Assembly: GCA_030844895.1 (NCBI GenBank)
Contig: CM061231.1
Coordinates: 154,161,889-154,225,888, forward strand
Length of the DNA stretch: 64,000 nucleotides
Direction of reading: 5' to 3'
Source of the DNA: Ambrosia x helenae
Taxonomy: Eukaryota > Streptophyta > Magnoliopsida > Asterales > Asteraceae
Positions 1 through 11,890 of the stretch are shown here, piece after piece. Numbering within the stretch: position 1 is the stretch's first letter; every line of letters begins with the position of its first letter. The translations under genes and the position numbers were made by a program. The notes under the pieces are model-generated. The model ran no database searches, was not told where the DNA came from, and worked only from the letters and a program-made list of their open reading frames with translations.

Positions 1-515
1 CAGTTGCATCAGATGCCAGCATGCAGACTTCTGCTCCTGCAATTCATGTATTGGAAACCAATGAATCTGAAGAGTTTCTTGCTTCAGTCACTGACCCTGT
101 TACGATATCTGCATCAAAAAGAGCTATAAATTCTTTAGTTCTTTCAGAGTTTCTCAATCAATTAAAAGGATGGATGGAGTCTACCTCTGGTGGACCTTTT
201 GTTGATAGCTCAAGGCCTGAAAGTCTTGATCTAGAGAAACTGATAAAATGGTTTTTAGATGAAATTTCAATGTGGGTAGTATACTAATTTTAAACTTTTG
301 TATACTCTCTTGAGTCTTATCATAGCTCAAAGGTTCAGGGCCTTTCAACTCAGTTTCAAAACACTAATGAACAAGATGATGAAGCTTCATCAGGTAAAAC
401 TAATTTATTTGCTGATTACCATTCAGATATTGTTAAGGCTTTAGCTATGTTTTTGGCTAATATTCCATCAGCATCTAAGATAGATACTATTGTTATTAAT
501 TCTGAATTTGTTAAG
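1..515 (+). pseudogene. Unidentified exon fragments, open at the left edge
   Basis: An open frame enters from the left edge (codons in frame with position 3) and runs to about 270, where a GT-rich donor-like site precedes stops. A second in-phase open stretch, about 330-515, follows an acceptor-like AG. The peptide is hydrophilic and helical (for example SEFLNQLKGWMESTSGG) and does not match any family I recognise. It directly abuts an HSP90-like fragment in the same orientation, which a normal gene would not do. I therefore read it as one of several gene pieces carried by a transposable element. It could also be the 3' part of a real gene lying to the left. Confidence 0.35.
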
Positions 516-517
516 AT

Positions 518-780
518 GACAGGGAGGAACATCTACCTGTGAAGCACTTCTCGCTTGAAGGGCAACTTGAGTTCAAGGCGATTCTTTTTGTAGCCAAGCG
601 TGCTCCTTTTGATTTGTTTGACACACGCAAGAAGATAAACAACATCAAGCTATATGTAAGAAAGGTGTTCATTATGGACAATTGTGAATAGCTAATCCCT
701 GGATGCCTTGGGTTTGTGAAGGGCGTTGTGGACTCTAATGACTTGCCACTCAACATCTCTTGTGAGTTGATTCAACACCA
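518..780 (+). pseudogene. HSP90 exon fragment (pseudogene)
   Basis: The translation from 518 closely follows the middle domain of cytosolic HSP90: KHFSLEGQLEFKAILF, then RAPFDLFDTRKK, then NNIKLYVRKVFIMD, and finally FVKGVVDSNDLPLNIS. An in-frame TAG at 689-691 and loss of homology after about 780 show that it is dead. Only about 85 codons of a protein of roughly 700 residues are present, and neither end shows the neighbouring HSP90 domains. It lies just downstream of an unrelated open fragment and upstream of a GAPDH fragment, all on the same strand. This fits capture of gene pieces by a Helitron, whose 3' end is at 7117. Identification is strong; the capture route is inferred. Confidence 0.85.
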
Positions 781-1035
781 CTAATTGATTAGCTCCTTTG
801 GCCAAGGTACAATTTTTTTAATTAGTTTTCTGAAATGGTTATTTGTGGGTATCGTATTTTTAAATATGTGGTTTATTGTTAACAGAATGTCATTTACATA
901 TTAAAAGTCTTTCTAACTCCTTTTGAAATGCTACTTGCTACTCTTGTGCAGATGGTTCATGAGGAATTTGGTATTGTCGATGTCAGATGACAACCGTGCA
1001 TACAACCACAGGTTTGTTTGTGCCATTATGTTTAT

Positions 1036-3834
1036 TGTGACACCCCGCATTTTCAGGTTAATACTTTCACTGAACTCTAGTTAACTTACATGATACATTT
1101 TAGTTAACTTACGTTGTGCATGGGTAGATACTTAACTAGGGGTAGTTAAGTAGGCCTAACACATGTTAGAGGTTATTAACATATGTGTTAAATAGGATAA
1201 GTATTGTTTAACACACACATGAGTCCTGTATCCCGAACGTTGGTGAATAATAAACTTATGTGAAAACCATACGTGATTATGTGAACCTAAACCGAACACG
1301 TTAATAAAAATCATTAAAAGTGGAGCATGAGGTTGATTAGGGTCTTAACGCATGGGGTTACACTTGTTACGGTCCGAAATAACGAAAACGTCGATGGATA
1401 ACGCGTCGGGAGGCGAAACGAAGCAAAAGCGCGCGCCTCGGACCAGTGAGCGGCCGCTCACAGGCTCCGAGCGGCCGCTCGAACATCCCTGACGGGTCTA
1501 AACCGCCTCAAACTCATATTTAAGCATCCTAAACCCCCATGCAACCCCCATACTCAACCCTAATCGCCCCTTACTGCCCCACACGAATATTTCACTCAAA
1601 AAACTCCTGCTAAGGCTCAAGATCATCAATTGGGAGGCTCCAAGGCGCGCGATTGATTGATTTGAAGAGCTAAGGGTATAACTTATGATTTCTTACGCTT
1701 TTACCTTATGTTTTTACTATAAAAATCATATAACAAGTTTGTCCAGGTCTGAAAGTATTTTATAAAAGTTAAAACATGATGATTACGAAGATTAAAAGGG
1801 TCAACCACATTGTTACATAATGAATGTTATATGTTTTGCATGATTATGCATGTTCTTGATGTTTTAGACTTCTAGGGTTTGTGAATAATGATGGTTGTGA
1901 TGTATAATTAGGGTTTTGATCAGATGTGGTTCTTACTAAAGTTGTATGATGATTATTAGGTGTTATTGATTGATAATATGCAACTAGGGTTTGATATAAT
2001 TGATAATATTGCATGATTAGAATCTGGACAGATTCTGAATGTCGACTTGTAGGGTCTGTTTCGTGGCTTGAAAATAATTGGTTTGATCGATTATTTGCAT
2101 GATTGTAATGTACAAGGTCTTAGCTTTTCATAATGGGCAAAACCATCAAATTTGGACATCGTTTGAGTCGTTTTTGGAATTTTAATTGATTAGGGATCAT
2201 ATCAGATTTTCGGATTTGTAAATTGGGCTAACTTTAAATGGTCATAACTTGAGATTTACAAGGAGTTAGGTTATGAAATTTTTACAGTAGGTCAATACTG
2301 GAAAAATAGAGCTTTTCCAAGTGGATTCATCTCGTTTGGATGAATACACAATTTTTAAGAATTTTCCTACTAAACTGACCTGTTGAGGAAATTTTCTGAA
2401 CACTGCTGTGTTGTACGAATTTTTATAATTTTTGTGTTTGGAATTAAGACAAAACAAAAATAGGTATTGTCGAGTGAATCCCAAATAAAATTCAGTAAAA
2501 ATTTGGGACTCTAATTCATTCGTTAAGTATTTTAAATAAATTGTTTTTCACAGCGCACAATCTGTCCTAAAAAACACAGATTGTGTACGGGGTCTTTAAG
2601 TGGCTATTTGGAGTTCTATGTGGTGTGTGATTGACATGTACTTGTGTGAAAACTTGTATGAGATGTGTTTGATGCGTTAAACTTATAATAGCCACCACGA
2701 TCACCAACGGGATACGTAGGACATACTTGTGCATGTAGAGTCACTAGGTGTCACTACACGATTTTGAAACTTTTAAGAATCGAATAAACGTGCTATGTGG
2801 TATATTGGTTATGCAAGTGTACTCACATAGTGACACATATAATAGGGAGTCGGTAGCGAGTCTCTATTACGTTGAAGTTTGGATATTCTTGCTTGCAACC
2901 TAAGGTGAGTTTCACTACTCTTTTCTCAAAAGCATGCGTCTCGGGTTGAGACAACTTACTTAACGTTTCTAGTCCGGTTTGGGACTACTTTTACACATCC
3001 CAGGTTTGGGGTGCATGGTTCACGTGGTGAATCTATTTTTACTAATTCATATATATGTCCTTGATGAACTAAACCAAACACATCTTTTAAGTCCTTCAAA
3101 ATACCGAATCAATTGCCGGTTGGGCAAGCGGGTTAATTAGTTGATAGCGCTATTAGGTCTAACAAACCTAACATCGTGCTGGGAGCACGGATGTGAACTA
3201 TTAGCTTCAAACATAATCGTTGTCGATGTTCAATGATGCAAGGCATCCTTATCCCGGTTATGGGAACTTGTTCATTAGTAGTTCGGTATTCGTCGGTTTT
3301 AGTTATCATGAGTGGGCTAGCTACCCTGACATTTGAATTAGCTATTTACTTGTGGCCAAGGAGGCCGACGTTCTTACTTACTGTTATGTGGTCTGGGATA
3401 CCGACGCTTTCATTTGGTTACATGGTTTGGGAAACCTACGCTTTTACTTACTCACCTACTTTACTCAGTGAACTCACCAACATTGTTTGTTGACCCACGA
3501 TTTACATGCTTTTGCAGGTAGTTAGCTTCCGGTGCCAGAATTAGAAAGCACTGCACACTTCATTGCATTTGGGGTCTTGGGCATACACCTAAATTACATA
3601 TTATGCTTTCACATCTTCTTTCATATGGTTTTAATTTGGGCGCGTTGTTTTGCGCATGGTTTTAAAAGGATTAAATTTGGTTTACGCTTCCGCAACTTAA
3701 CTAAACTTGGTTTTTGAAACGAACTAAATGGTTTGGGCATTTAGAGTTCGTTCATATGACTTATGGCTATGGGATCCTGGTATGTCATGCGCCTCGCGGT
3801 ATGAAACCCGCAGTGGAAATTTGAGGGTGTGACA
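1036..3834 (+). mobile_element. Solo LTR, 2.8 kb, probable Ty3/gypsy type
   Basis: The segment starts TGTGACACCCCGC and ends GGGTGTGACA, a short terminal inverted repeat typical of plant LTRs. It is flanked by a perfect 5-bp target duplication TTTAT (1031-1035 and 3835-3839). No gag-pol, primer site or second LTR is present, so it is a solo LTR left by recombination between two LTRs. It holds no gene; the short open frames at 3233 and 3532 are chance. It shares an internal motif, TAGCGCTA followed by GGTCTAACAAACC, with the LTRs at 9333 and 61470, which places all three in related lineages. Two NotI-type palindromes lie at about 1446-1480. Confidence 0.88.
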
Positions 3835-3922
3835 TTTATGATATACATTATACATAAACCCACTTTTTTCATTCTTTGCATTAATAAAAAAAATCATGAT
3901 ATGTTATTGTGTTCTCTCAGTT

Positions 3923-4003
3923 ACACAAAAAATTGTTGATGGGCCTTCAATGAAGGATTGGCATGGAGGTCGTGATGCTGCACAAAATTGTGATTCCATC
4001 TGT
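3923..4003 (+). pseudogene. GAPDH exon fragment (pseudogene)
   Basis: After an acceptor-like site (pyrimidine-rich, CAG at 3918-3920) the frame reads TQKIVDGPSMKDWHGGRDAAQN. This corresponds to the conserved segment after the catalytic region of glyceraldehyde-3-phosphate dehydrogenase (family form VDGPS-KDWRGGR-AAQNI). Homology then breaks off through a frame change. Only about 25 residues of roughly 340 remain. It is on the same strand as the HSP90 fragment and was probably next to it before the 2.8-kb LTR inserted between them. It looks like another captured exon. Confidence 0.75.
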
Positions 4004-4009
4004 CCTGAT

Positions 4010-6180
4010 CCATCCTCCAGGTATCAACAAAGTCAGTGTTAAGTTTGATGAATATATTGTTTATTTTGTTAACAAATAGTTTGAGGTTCTCATAGACAAT
4101 CCTTATCAAAATTCAGAGGTGTAAAACTCTTTATATAGCTAATATACTATATTTATTGATTAACAAAGGTGGAGATAGCCAATGAAGTGAACTCATGGGC
4201 CCTTGTCCTCATCTGTGTATATTTAACATATGAAAAGAAGCTACGGAACATACGGTTAATTACAAAATCATTTATATGATCATCATAATTACCTGGAATT
4301 GCTTTAATAGACAACAAGGTAACTGAAAGTGTTCATGATATTTATTATTACTGAATTGATTTGAGAAGAATACATATGATCCCTTTATATAAGGAAGAGT
4401 CATGAACCTATACAAACACTAAATTAGGAACCGCATCTAATGAGAGTATGTGCATGAATATTGTAGAACTCATACAACTTGCTCTGCCAAAATTTTGATT
4501 CAGGATTGGGAGAATGCTGTCACTTAGAAAGGTATGTTTGGATTAGCTACTACTGTAAATGTAGGCAGAAAATGGGCAAAAACAATTTGTATATGTGTTA
4601 GTTTCGGTCAACTCAAATTAGATAGCGGGTCAATATGTGTCTACTCAAATTATACAGCAGGTTATAAAACTGGTTAACTTGACACGGGTCCAAATGGGTT
4701 AGCACCACGTACCACCATCATTTGTCTCCACCACCTACTCATCGTCATCGACATCACCACCAACACCGTCGACGCCACAACCACCACCCATAGTAATTAA
4801 TAGCGAGCGTGGCGCCCACTATAGCTTAGTGAAGCGCCCACTAAAAAATATGGTTTCTAGATTTTGCCTTACAGATATGGGGTCTCCATCGTTCATGTGT
4901 CTGTTACTGAAAGTTTTTTTCCTTGATAATTGAACTTAATTAATTTCGTTTGTATTGATTAAATGTTACATTGTCTTTCATGGAGATACGTTTAGTCGAT
5001 ATAACATCTTGGTAGCTTTTGATCGATGTAAAGCGTATTTCTTTTGGTAGCAATAAACAGCGAAACGGCGTATTACATACAACAACGATATTTAACCTGA
5101 CAGTACACATGTGGTTGCTTTCAAGGTCAGATTTTACTTTAATCTTTTGTCATTAGGTAAAACATGTATTAACATTTTGTTTGTTTATATGAAGGATAAC
5201 TTTGTTATAAACTAATGTCAGTAAGAAGACAAAGCCCACCTGTAACATCTCATGGGGTAATTTTTCTATAATATTACACTTTAAAGTTATATTAGCGATG
5301 CTCAATAATGATTACACATCATTATGGTTGATTATGTACCAAGTTTAATGATCTTTATTTAACTTTGATATCATGGTCCAGTTGAGGATTTAAGATCATC
5401 AGGATGAAAGCTAAAACATAACGGTTTTTTTTTTCTTTAGTTATAAGGATATATCAGAGGATACAAGAATAATTTCCAAAATCGGCTCCAGGTAGAGCTA
5501 CTTGAGCTTAGATGCAAGCAGTTGCAAAACCGGCTTCACATACCTAAAGGTTAAAAAGGAACATTTTTAGAGTTTCTTAAAGTGGGTTTTTATTTTTATT
5601 TATATATTTTTAATACAAAGTAATCTGTTTTCTATACAAAACTAATAACAAAAATAGTTTCGTAAATTGTTTAATTTTATATTTTTTTGACTTAGTGATT
5701 GCTTCCCGTTATTTATTTTTTATTTTTTTACAAACAGATGATGGTAACAATAATGTTTTAAGCCAATAGTCATTTCTTATTTTTGAAATCATGATTTGCT
5801 TCCTTTTTCAGATGGTAGAATGTGGTCAAAGGTTGTGGAAGATACCAAATGGTGAAAAGTTGCAGAGGATACAAAATGGTGACATAGTCCAGGCTGCAGA
5901 AATGCTCCGGCTCACACTGATTTCCAAAAATGGTGAAAGACTAAAACTGCGAAACGGTCTGCTCACACTGTTTGGTTGTATGTTTCTATGTGTGATATGC
6001 GAGTAAAGTAGTGTGTTTATAATTTTTGTATGTTTCCGGATTTTAATTTTTATACATTACAAGTTTATAATGTGTTGCATGTTGTTTGCTTCCGTTGGAA
6101 TATGGTTGATATGCCTGTTTTATTTGAACTCATATGGTTTAATTTATAAACAAAAATAAAATGATATGCCTGTTGGAATA
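4010..6180. other. Non-coding stretch, probably Helitron interior
   Basis: No gene or element end can be supported. A (CCACCA)-like low-complexity patch lies at about 4700-4795. The open frame at 5791-6006 contains short internal repeats (PNGEKLQRIQNGDI) and matches nothing I know. By position this is probably the interior of the Helitron that ends at 7117, whose 5' end I could not find in the window. Confidence 0.4.
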
Positions 6181-6186
6181 TAAGTT

Positions 6187-6387
6187 TTGAACCCCGTGTG
6201 TTACACGGGCGGTTCACATGGCCAACTTTATGTCGCACTGTCAAGAGTTAAAAGCAGTGCACATGTGAAATTACTTATACTTGATGGTGATGGGAATTTG
6301 AAGACTAAAACTAAAAATGTGGTATATAAGAAAATATTTAGTGATATTTTAATAAAATGTGTATTGCTTGCTTTTAAATTTGAATAA
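6187..6387 (+). pseudogene. Helitron PIF1-like helicase, C-terminal remnant
   Basis: The frame reads GQLYVALSRVKSS, then KLLILDGDGN, then NVVYKKIF. The first block is the conserved C-terminal motif of Pif1-family helicases as found in plant Helitron RepHel proteins (family form HGQLYVALSRV). Nothing of the Rep nuclease or the rest of the helicase is present. The sequence after its stop (6370-6445) is a copy of the Helitron family's 3' subterminal region, but it breaks off just before the terminal hairpin. A complete terminus of the same family follows at 7117. A separate hairpin-like sequence (CCCGTGT/ACACGGG, about 6193-6209) sits directly in front of the helicase motif. Confidence 0.8.
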
Positions 6388-6784
6388 AATATTTCTACTA
6401 TATTTTTTTTATATGTTTTATCGCTCAAAATAATTGTAAGTTGATGAGAACCGTTTACTTCTTTGTTGATGATGCGTGGACCCTTGGATGTGGATCTGTT
6501 GAAAGATACTCAAGTTTTGGGGTAGAATATGATTTGGAACTCTAAACCAAAAGGTCATAGAGGCATACAGGTTGTATTTCTTGAATCTTGAATGGGTTAT
6601 TGGATTATGTTTTGTTAGGAGGTTTTGGATTTGTTTTTTGATACTTAAATGTTCCTTTTTTTTTTTTTTACTTTGGTTATGGTTTAAAATTGGATTTGAG
6701 TGTAAATGTAAATCATATATTGAAGATTTTTTTTTATTCTCATATTATATTTTTCAACCTCGGGACACTGGTAAGAACCATTAT

Positions 6785-6865
6785 TTTGGCGGCATGTTGG
6801 GCAATTTGGAGAGTGCGGAATGAACTTACATTTAGTGGCAAAAGCGTTTCTTTATGTTTCTATTT
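6785..6865 (+). pseudogene. LINE ORF2 C-terminal remnant
   Basis: One frame reads CWAIWRVRNELTFSGK, matching the tail after the zf-RVT domain of plant L1-type LINE ORF2 proteins. The better-preserved LINE at 58224 has TCWAIWKERNKVVF in the same place. Only about 27 codons survive. It lies between two partial copies of a Helitron 3' region, so it is probably part of an insertion that split that Helitron. Confidence 0.65.
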
Positions 6866-6989
6866 TTAAGATTAACCGGAATAGACTTTGGTTGAATGTT
6901 TTGGATTTGAAAGTGTACGAGTTGATTATTTAGAAAGTTAATATTAGATTTTTCAACCTCCGGATGCTCTCGGGGTAGGTCGCATATGA

Positions 6990-7117
6990 TATTTGAATAA
7001 CATGTATATTCTTTAGTTTAAAATATGAATAAATTATTTCTATTGTATTTTTTTACGTCTTACCGCTCAAAATAACTGTAATTTAGTGAACCGCGTGTAA
7101 CGCGGGCAAAGATCTAG
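6990..7117 (+). mobile_element. Helitron 3' terminus (family B)
   Basis: A 15-base hairpin CCGCGTGTAACGCGG (7091-7105) is followed by GCAAAGAT and CTAG (7114-7117), then T. This is the canonical Helitron 3' end: a short GC hairpin, about 10 bases, CTRR, insertion before T. The last 100 or so bases match, base for base over long runs, the 3' end of the large Helitron at 45989 read on the minus strand. The 5' end should carry TC after an A; I found none between 3840 and 6180, so it may lie left of the window. Confidence 0.85.
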
Positions 7118-7948
7118 TGACAAATAAACATTAGAACAAAAGTTATAAAAAAAAAAAAAAAAGGTCATAAATCATTATAGCTTCCCACTACATAGAATCC
7201 TGACTCAGTCCAATGGGAAGGCACTGATACAAGAAAGTACAATGATTACTCTGAAATAATCAACAACGTACAATACATCATCGCACACTGCAGTCAAACA
7301 ACACAATCGAAAAGGACATCTTACGGTCAACCGTCTTTAAATTGTACTGAGAGAGGATATGCGGACACCGTACTAATCAACTCTTCATTGATTTACTTTT
7401 TTTATGGCTGATGTAACTGTACTAATTTTCCGTATATATATGTATTCATGGCATTGTATGTAAACTCTAATGCACCCCTATAAAACCTATATGTTGATAT
7501 AGAGCAGCTAAGATAACTGGTATACGTCCGTATAGGCCAGCTATCGTGCTGCTATAAGGGCATTTACAAAATACGTATCCATATATAAACTATAATATAT
7601 TACATTGACTAACGTGGAGGATTCGGAAGGCACGGAAAGAGAAGATGTTCAATAGTTCTCTTATCTCCATTTGAAAAACGATAAAGTTCATGAAAGAAGG
7701 AAGGTTTTTGTGGGTTAAGAATAGACCGCGTTTAATAGTCTTCATTGGGAAATTGTCGAGTCCATAATCAATACAAATATCTTATTACATTGCTCGTATT
7801 TAAGTGTATTTAACCGGTGTTTCTTCATGATGTAATCATGTAATGCCATATTTTAGGATTTTTCAGTTTCTTATTGGTCCTGTTACTCTATATGTTATAT
7901 ATGTCGATGTTTAGGAAAAGGAAAATATGTATTCATACTTTATTCGTC
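7118..7948. other. Intergenic, nothing recognised
   Basis: AT-rich sequence with an A-tract near 7147-7162. I see no coding frame, repeat or element terminus here. Confidence 0.5.
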
Positions 7949-7951
7949 TAA

Positions 7952-8532
7952 GACTATCCGTTGTGAGTAGGGGGTGAGCGAGGGATTTATCGAATAATAT
8001 TTTAACACGTCAACGCTAACGTGGCACTGGTTAGCGGCCGGCGATTGCTCGCGGCAGGTTGTTGTGGGTAAAGGTTAGCGGGTTTTTTTTTTTAACAAAT
8101 ATATTTAATTATTTACCACAATTTTTTTATAAAAAAACATTAAACTAAAATAAAATAAAAATTACACTAAAATAAAAAACAAACATTACACTAAAAAAAG
8201 TTACACTAGTTCTTCTTCTTCTTCTGTCCAAGGAGCCATGTTGATGAAGGTATAAAGATTGTATGTTTGAGTTGTGAAGAGATTTGTTTGAATTTTTGTT
8301 GAATAAGTGAAAAAGAATAAGAGAGGTGAATAAATAGGGGGAAGTGGTTGAAAAAATTAAATAAAAGTAATTAAATTTGAATTTGAAACGTGAAGTCAGC
8401 CCGCTAACGGACGCGAGCTGACTCACGTCCCATCGCTCGCAATGTCCTTCGCGTTAGTCCGTTGTCATTAACGCTGCCTATGTGGATAAATCTGTGGCTC
8501 GCGGCTGGCTACACGCGACAACACTTATGGTC
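7952..8532. mobile_element. PIF/Harbinger-like MITE (Tourist type)
   Basis: Flanked by TAA on both sides (7949-7951 and 8533-8535), the 3-bp target choice of PIF/Harbinger elements. The ends are imperfect inverted repeats: GACTATCCGTTGTGAG on the left against GACCATAAGTGTTGTCG read inward from the right. The subterminal zones are GC-rich (GCGAGCGATGG-like) around an AT-rich core. There is no transposase; the minus-strand frame at 8145-8426 is low-complexity. Confidence 0.65.
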
Positions 8533-8535
8533 TAA

Positions 8536-9332
8536 AAAGCAATTAAGTTTGATTTGAAATTTAACAAACGGCTTGGATCCAATCATTCCTTTTGTTGAAA
8601 AGCATAAGAATCCAAATAATTTTGTTTCAAAAACTGCAAAAAGTCTCTGAGCAAGCAATTGTCATCTCAAGAGGGTGGTAAACACTTATTTGGTCACACA
8701 CCTACCTTCCTAGATTTCAAAACCGCACTTATTTTGATTCTACCAACTCCCTGAAATAAAAGGATGCAAGAAGAAAACGAGGGCATATATAGAAAAAAAC
8801 AAAGGCTTCTAGGATTTATATAACTTGTGATATCAGGGTGTGTAACATCATATTTTGGGGTATGTGGCAGCTTTCTATTGGTGTTTGATGTAGATCAGGG
8901 TGTATCATTCCTAATCCAAGGGTTCCTAAGACTACTAGGTGTATCATTCCTTATATAGTTTCGACCCCCCGAAACTAGTGACTTCCGACCCCCCGGTGAC
9001 TTCTGACCCCCCGAACTTTCGGGTTAAGCTTTGCCACTGCTTACAAGTAAATATTTTTTTTTCAAAATAGATATTTTCACAAGTATTAGATTTCTTGCCG
9101 ATATATATTTGGGCCATGTTTTACGGTTAAGTAAAATGTGGAAAAAACTGGGCTACATAGGTGGTGAATGTTTCTACCCTCACACTCACTATAAATGCGT
9201 TATGGTTATTTAAATGAGTGACTTAAATCTCTGTTGTTAAAATTCACTTAGGTGCGCTCCTAGACCCACTTTTCAGGCCCAGCGTTGCCTTCTCGCTTTG
9301 CTTCAAACGCCCTCCTTCAGGCTCAGCGCTGC
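8536..9332. other. Intergenic with a C-rich triplicate
   Basis: No gene. Between about 8956 and 9022 the motif TTC(C/T)GACCCCCCG occurs three times at intervals of about 20 bases. The last 90 bases before the next LTR (GCGCTCCTAGACCC and GCTTCAAACGCC) continue on the far side of that LTR at 11891-11917, as expected for sequence split by insertion. Confidence 0.5.
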
Positions 9333-11890
9333 TGTAACATTTCGCATTTAATTTTGTGTACGTTACGTCAGTTATTAATAAAACGTTAATTTTTATCATT
9401 ATCGCACCTTTTAAAAAATGTTTCGCAACACTTTTGGACCCCTAGTACCATATTATAAGCTTATATTATTTAAATAATGGTGGAATAATTGTAAAAAAAT
9501 TAATGCCTGGGCCGGGGTTCGAAACCCGTGCCCAAGGCCGGGTTATACACACACAAGACTTATCCAGCTGGTCTACAGCTTTAACTTGGTTTAACCCTGA
9601 TTTATTAGGTATTTATAGCGCGTTTATAGGTGCAGTTGACTTATGAGAAGTATGAGAAGTCAACTGCGATGACTATCCTTCAAAATTCAAACTCCATACC
9701 GCGTTTTTAATCCCGATATGGTAAAATTTATTGATTGGCTGACAAATTCGCGTATCATACACGCCAATCAGTCATCAAAACCTTCCATTGTTATGTTAAT
9801 CACGCGTCATTATCTTTAAAGCGGGTCAAACATACCAAAACGATTACACGGATGTTACCCTATAAATTGGACCCTCATTCACAAGCTTCAATCGCCGAAC
9901 ACTCTTTCCCTACTCTCAATTTCTTCTGTAAAACTCATTTTGATCTTCTTGGGTTCGCGTTTGACTTTTTCGTTGACCGCTCAAGATCACGCGTAAACAG
10001 TTTGTAAGTCTCAAATTTTTTTGTTGGTTTTGTTTATCGGCATTATAACAACAATAACCCTATGAAAAATCGGGTTATTAATCGTTAATTTTGGTTATTA
10101 GAAAACCTAGGGTTCATGTGTTGCGAATCGGGATATTTGAATAAAACAGAACCACTTTCATCACCAACTGATCAACAGATCGGTTGGTGTGACCCCTTAT
10201 CACTAAGACGCGGACCGGCCGAGGTCTAAGGTTCGAGTCCCGTCGTTTGAACTTTTTTTTATATATTATTGAAAATGAATCTGTTATGTTATATAATTAA
10301 TTTCAAACCAAGATTATTCGTTCTCAGGGTTCAGACCAACTGGTCTGGGCTTGTGATTTAAAAACTCTGACCCGGGTTTGACGCGGGTTCGAGCCTCACC
10401 ATATGCAAACTTTTTTAAAAACCCTTTATACTTATACATTCATTTTATTTTTAAAAATGGTTTTAAAATACTAAAATTACTTTATAAATTCTACAAAAAT
10501 TATTTTATGATGTTCTAATAGAAAAGTTCATCATACAATTTTTAGTTTTCCAAAAAGTATTTATTTATTATATATAATAAATATTACAAGTTCATTCTAT
10601 TATAATTATAAAATTCGATAAAAATATCAAGACGATTATATAAATTTCCACAAAAATTATTCTGAGTTTATAAAACATTAAAAATTCCAGAAATGATTTT
10701 TATTTTTGAAAAATCATTTATTTAATATTTTTAATCGATTTTTATTATTTTAATCATAAATAAATCATAATAAATTCATTTTTCAGTATTTTTGCACCAA
10801 AATTTTATATAAATTATTTATGTCCATTTAGAACAGATATACAAATTTTAATTTAAAAATTCTTTAATTTTAATATTTTTAGATATTAAAGTTATATTTT
10901 GACAAAATAGAAATAAATAGACTAAATATTCTATTTTTAAGAAAATAATTTTATAAAAATTATTTTCATACTCAAAACCTTATATTGAGATCATTCCTAA
11001 TCAAAAACCTACAAAAAGACTTTTGTTTATTTATTTATCGAATTTCTTTTATTTAATAAACAAATTAATTTTTAATCAAACAAATACCTATCCCCAAATT
11101 TGAAACCCTAGAAAATACTTGTAAACTAGAAAGACTTAGACTATTTATTACCTTAATTATAGGGTAATACTTGGCATCGTTGGGCTACGCTTATTCTATT
11201 TTCACGAGACTTAACATTTTGCTAAGGTGAGTTTACATAGCCACTTTTTCTGTTTTACATTTTGGGGTGAAACATGTTTAAACATTTTATACACTATCAT
11301 TTACTCATTCTTACATTGTTGAAACTTGTGATTCAATTACACTATCATTTACTCATTCTATCATTTGACTGTAACAAAAAGACACAGTACAATCATTAAC
11401 ATTGATCAAGCCGCCTGTTTAGATTATAGCGCTATAGGTCTGACAAACCCATCCCCCCGCATAAATTCAGGGATGATCGATAACAGTTACACTTTTACTA
11501 ACTTGCGAGTTAGGTCTCAGTCGACACAAGGTTTGATTGTACAAAGACGCATTGTTACATGTCGGACTCATACTCTATCATTATACAACTGTGATTGTTA
11601 TACAAACTATTCTTATCTATTATATTCGAAAACCTATGTATTCTCACCAACTTTTGTTGACCCAAAATATTTTCAAACTTAACATGTTTCAGGTTTTACT
11701 TGCTTGAAGATTAGAGTTAATGCTTGAAGATGTGTAGCTAGTATTTTTCATCTTGAGATGTACAAATTCTGAGAACAATTGTATGTAATTTATTTAAATC
11801 ATTCAATAAAATTTATTATTCACCATGAGCTACTGAACAATCATCAATACGTGACATCCCGATGTTTCCGTCATCGGTTGGGGTGTTACA
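9333..11890 (+). mobile_element. Solo LTR, 2.56 kb, with tRNA-like modules
   Basis: Begins TGTAACATTTCGC and ends GGTTGGGGTGTTACA, flanked by a perfect 5-bp duplication GCTGC (9328-9332 and 11891-11895). No internal coding region remains, so it is a solo LTR. It has three tRNA-like box pairs (about 9487-9580 on the minus strand, 10160-10250 and 10322-10400 on the plus strand), a very AT-rich core (10430-11060) and the TAGCGCTA motif (11427-11434) shared with the LTRs at 1036 and 61470. The LTR at 61470-64000 is a diverged copy in opposite orientation. The open frames at 9735 and 11365 are chance. Confidence 0.88.

Noticed and set aside
3233..3717. ORFs of 86 and 61 codons
   Set aside because: Both lie inside the solo LTR 1036-3834 and resemble no known protein.
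8145..8426. Minus-strand ORF of 93 codons
   Set aside because: Inside a MITE bounded by TAA duplications; composition is low-complexity and no motif is seen.
11365..11682. ORF of 105 codons
   Set aside because: Inside the solo LTR 9333-11890; no family resemblance.
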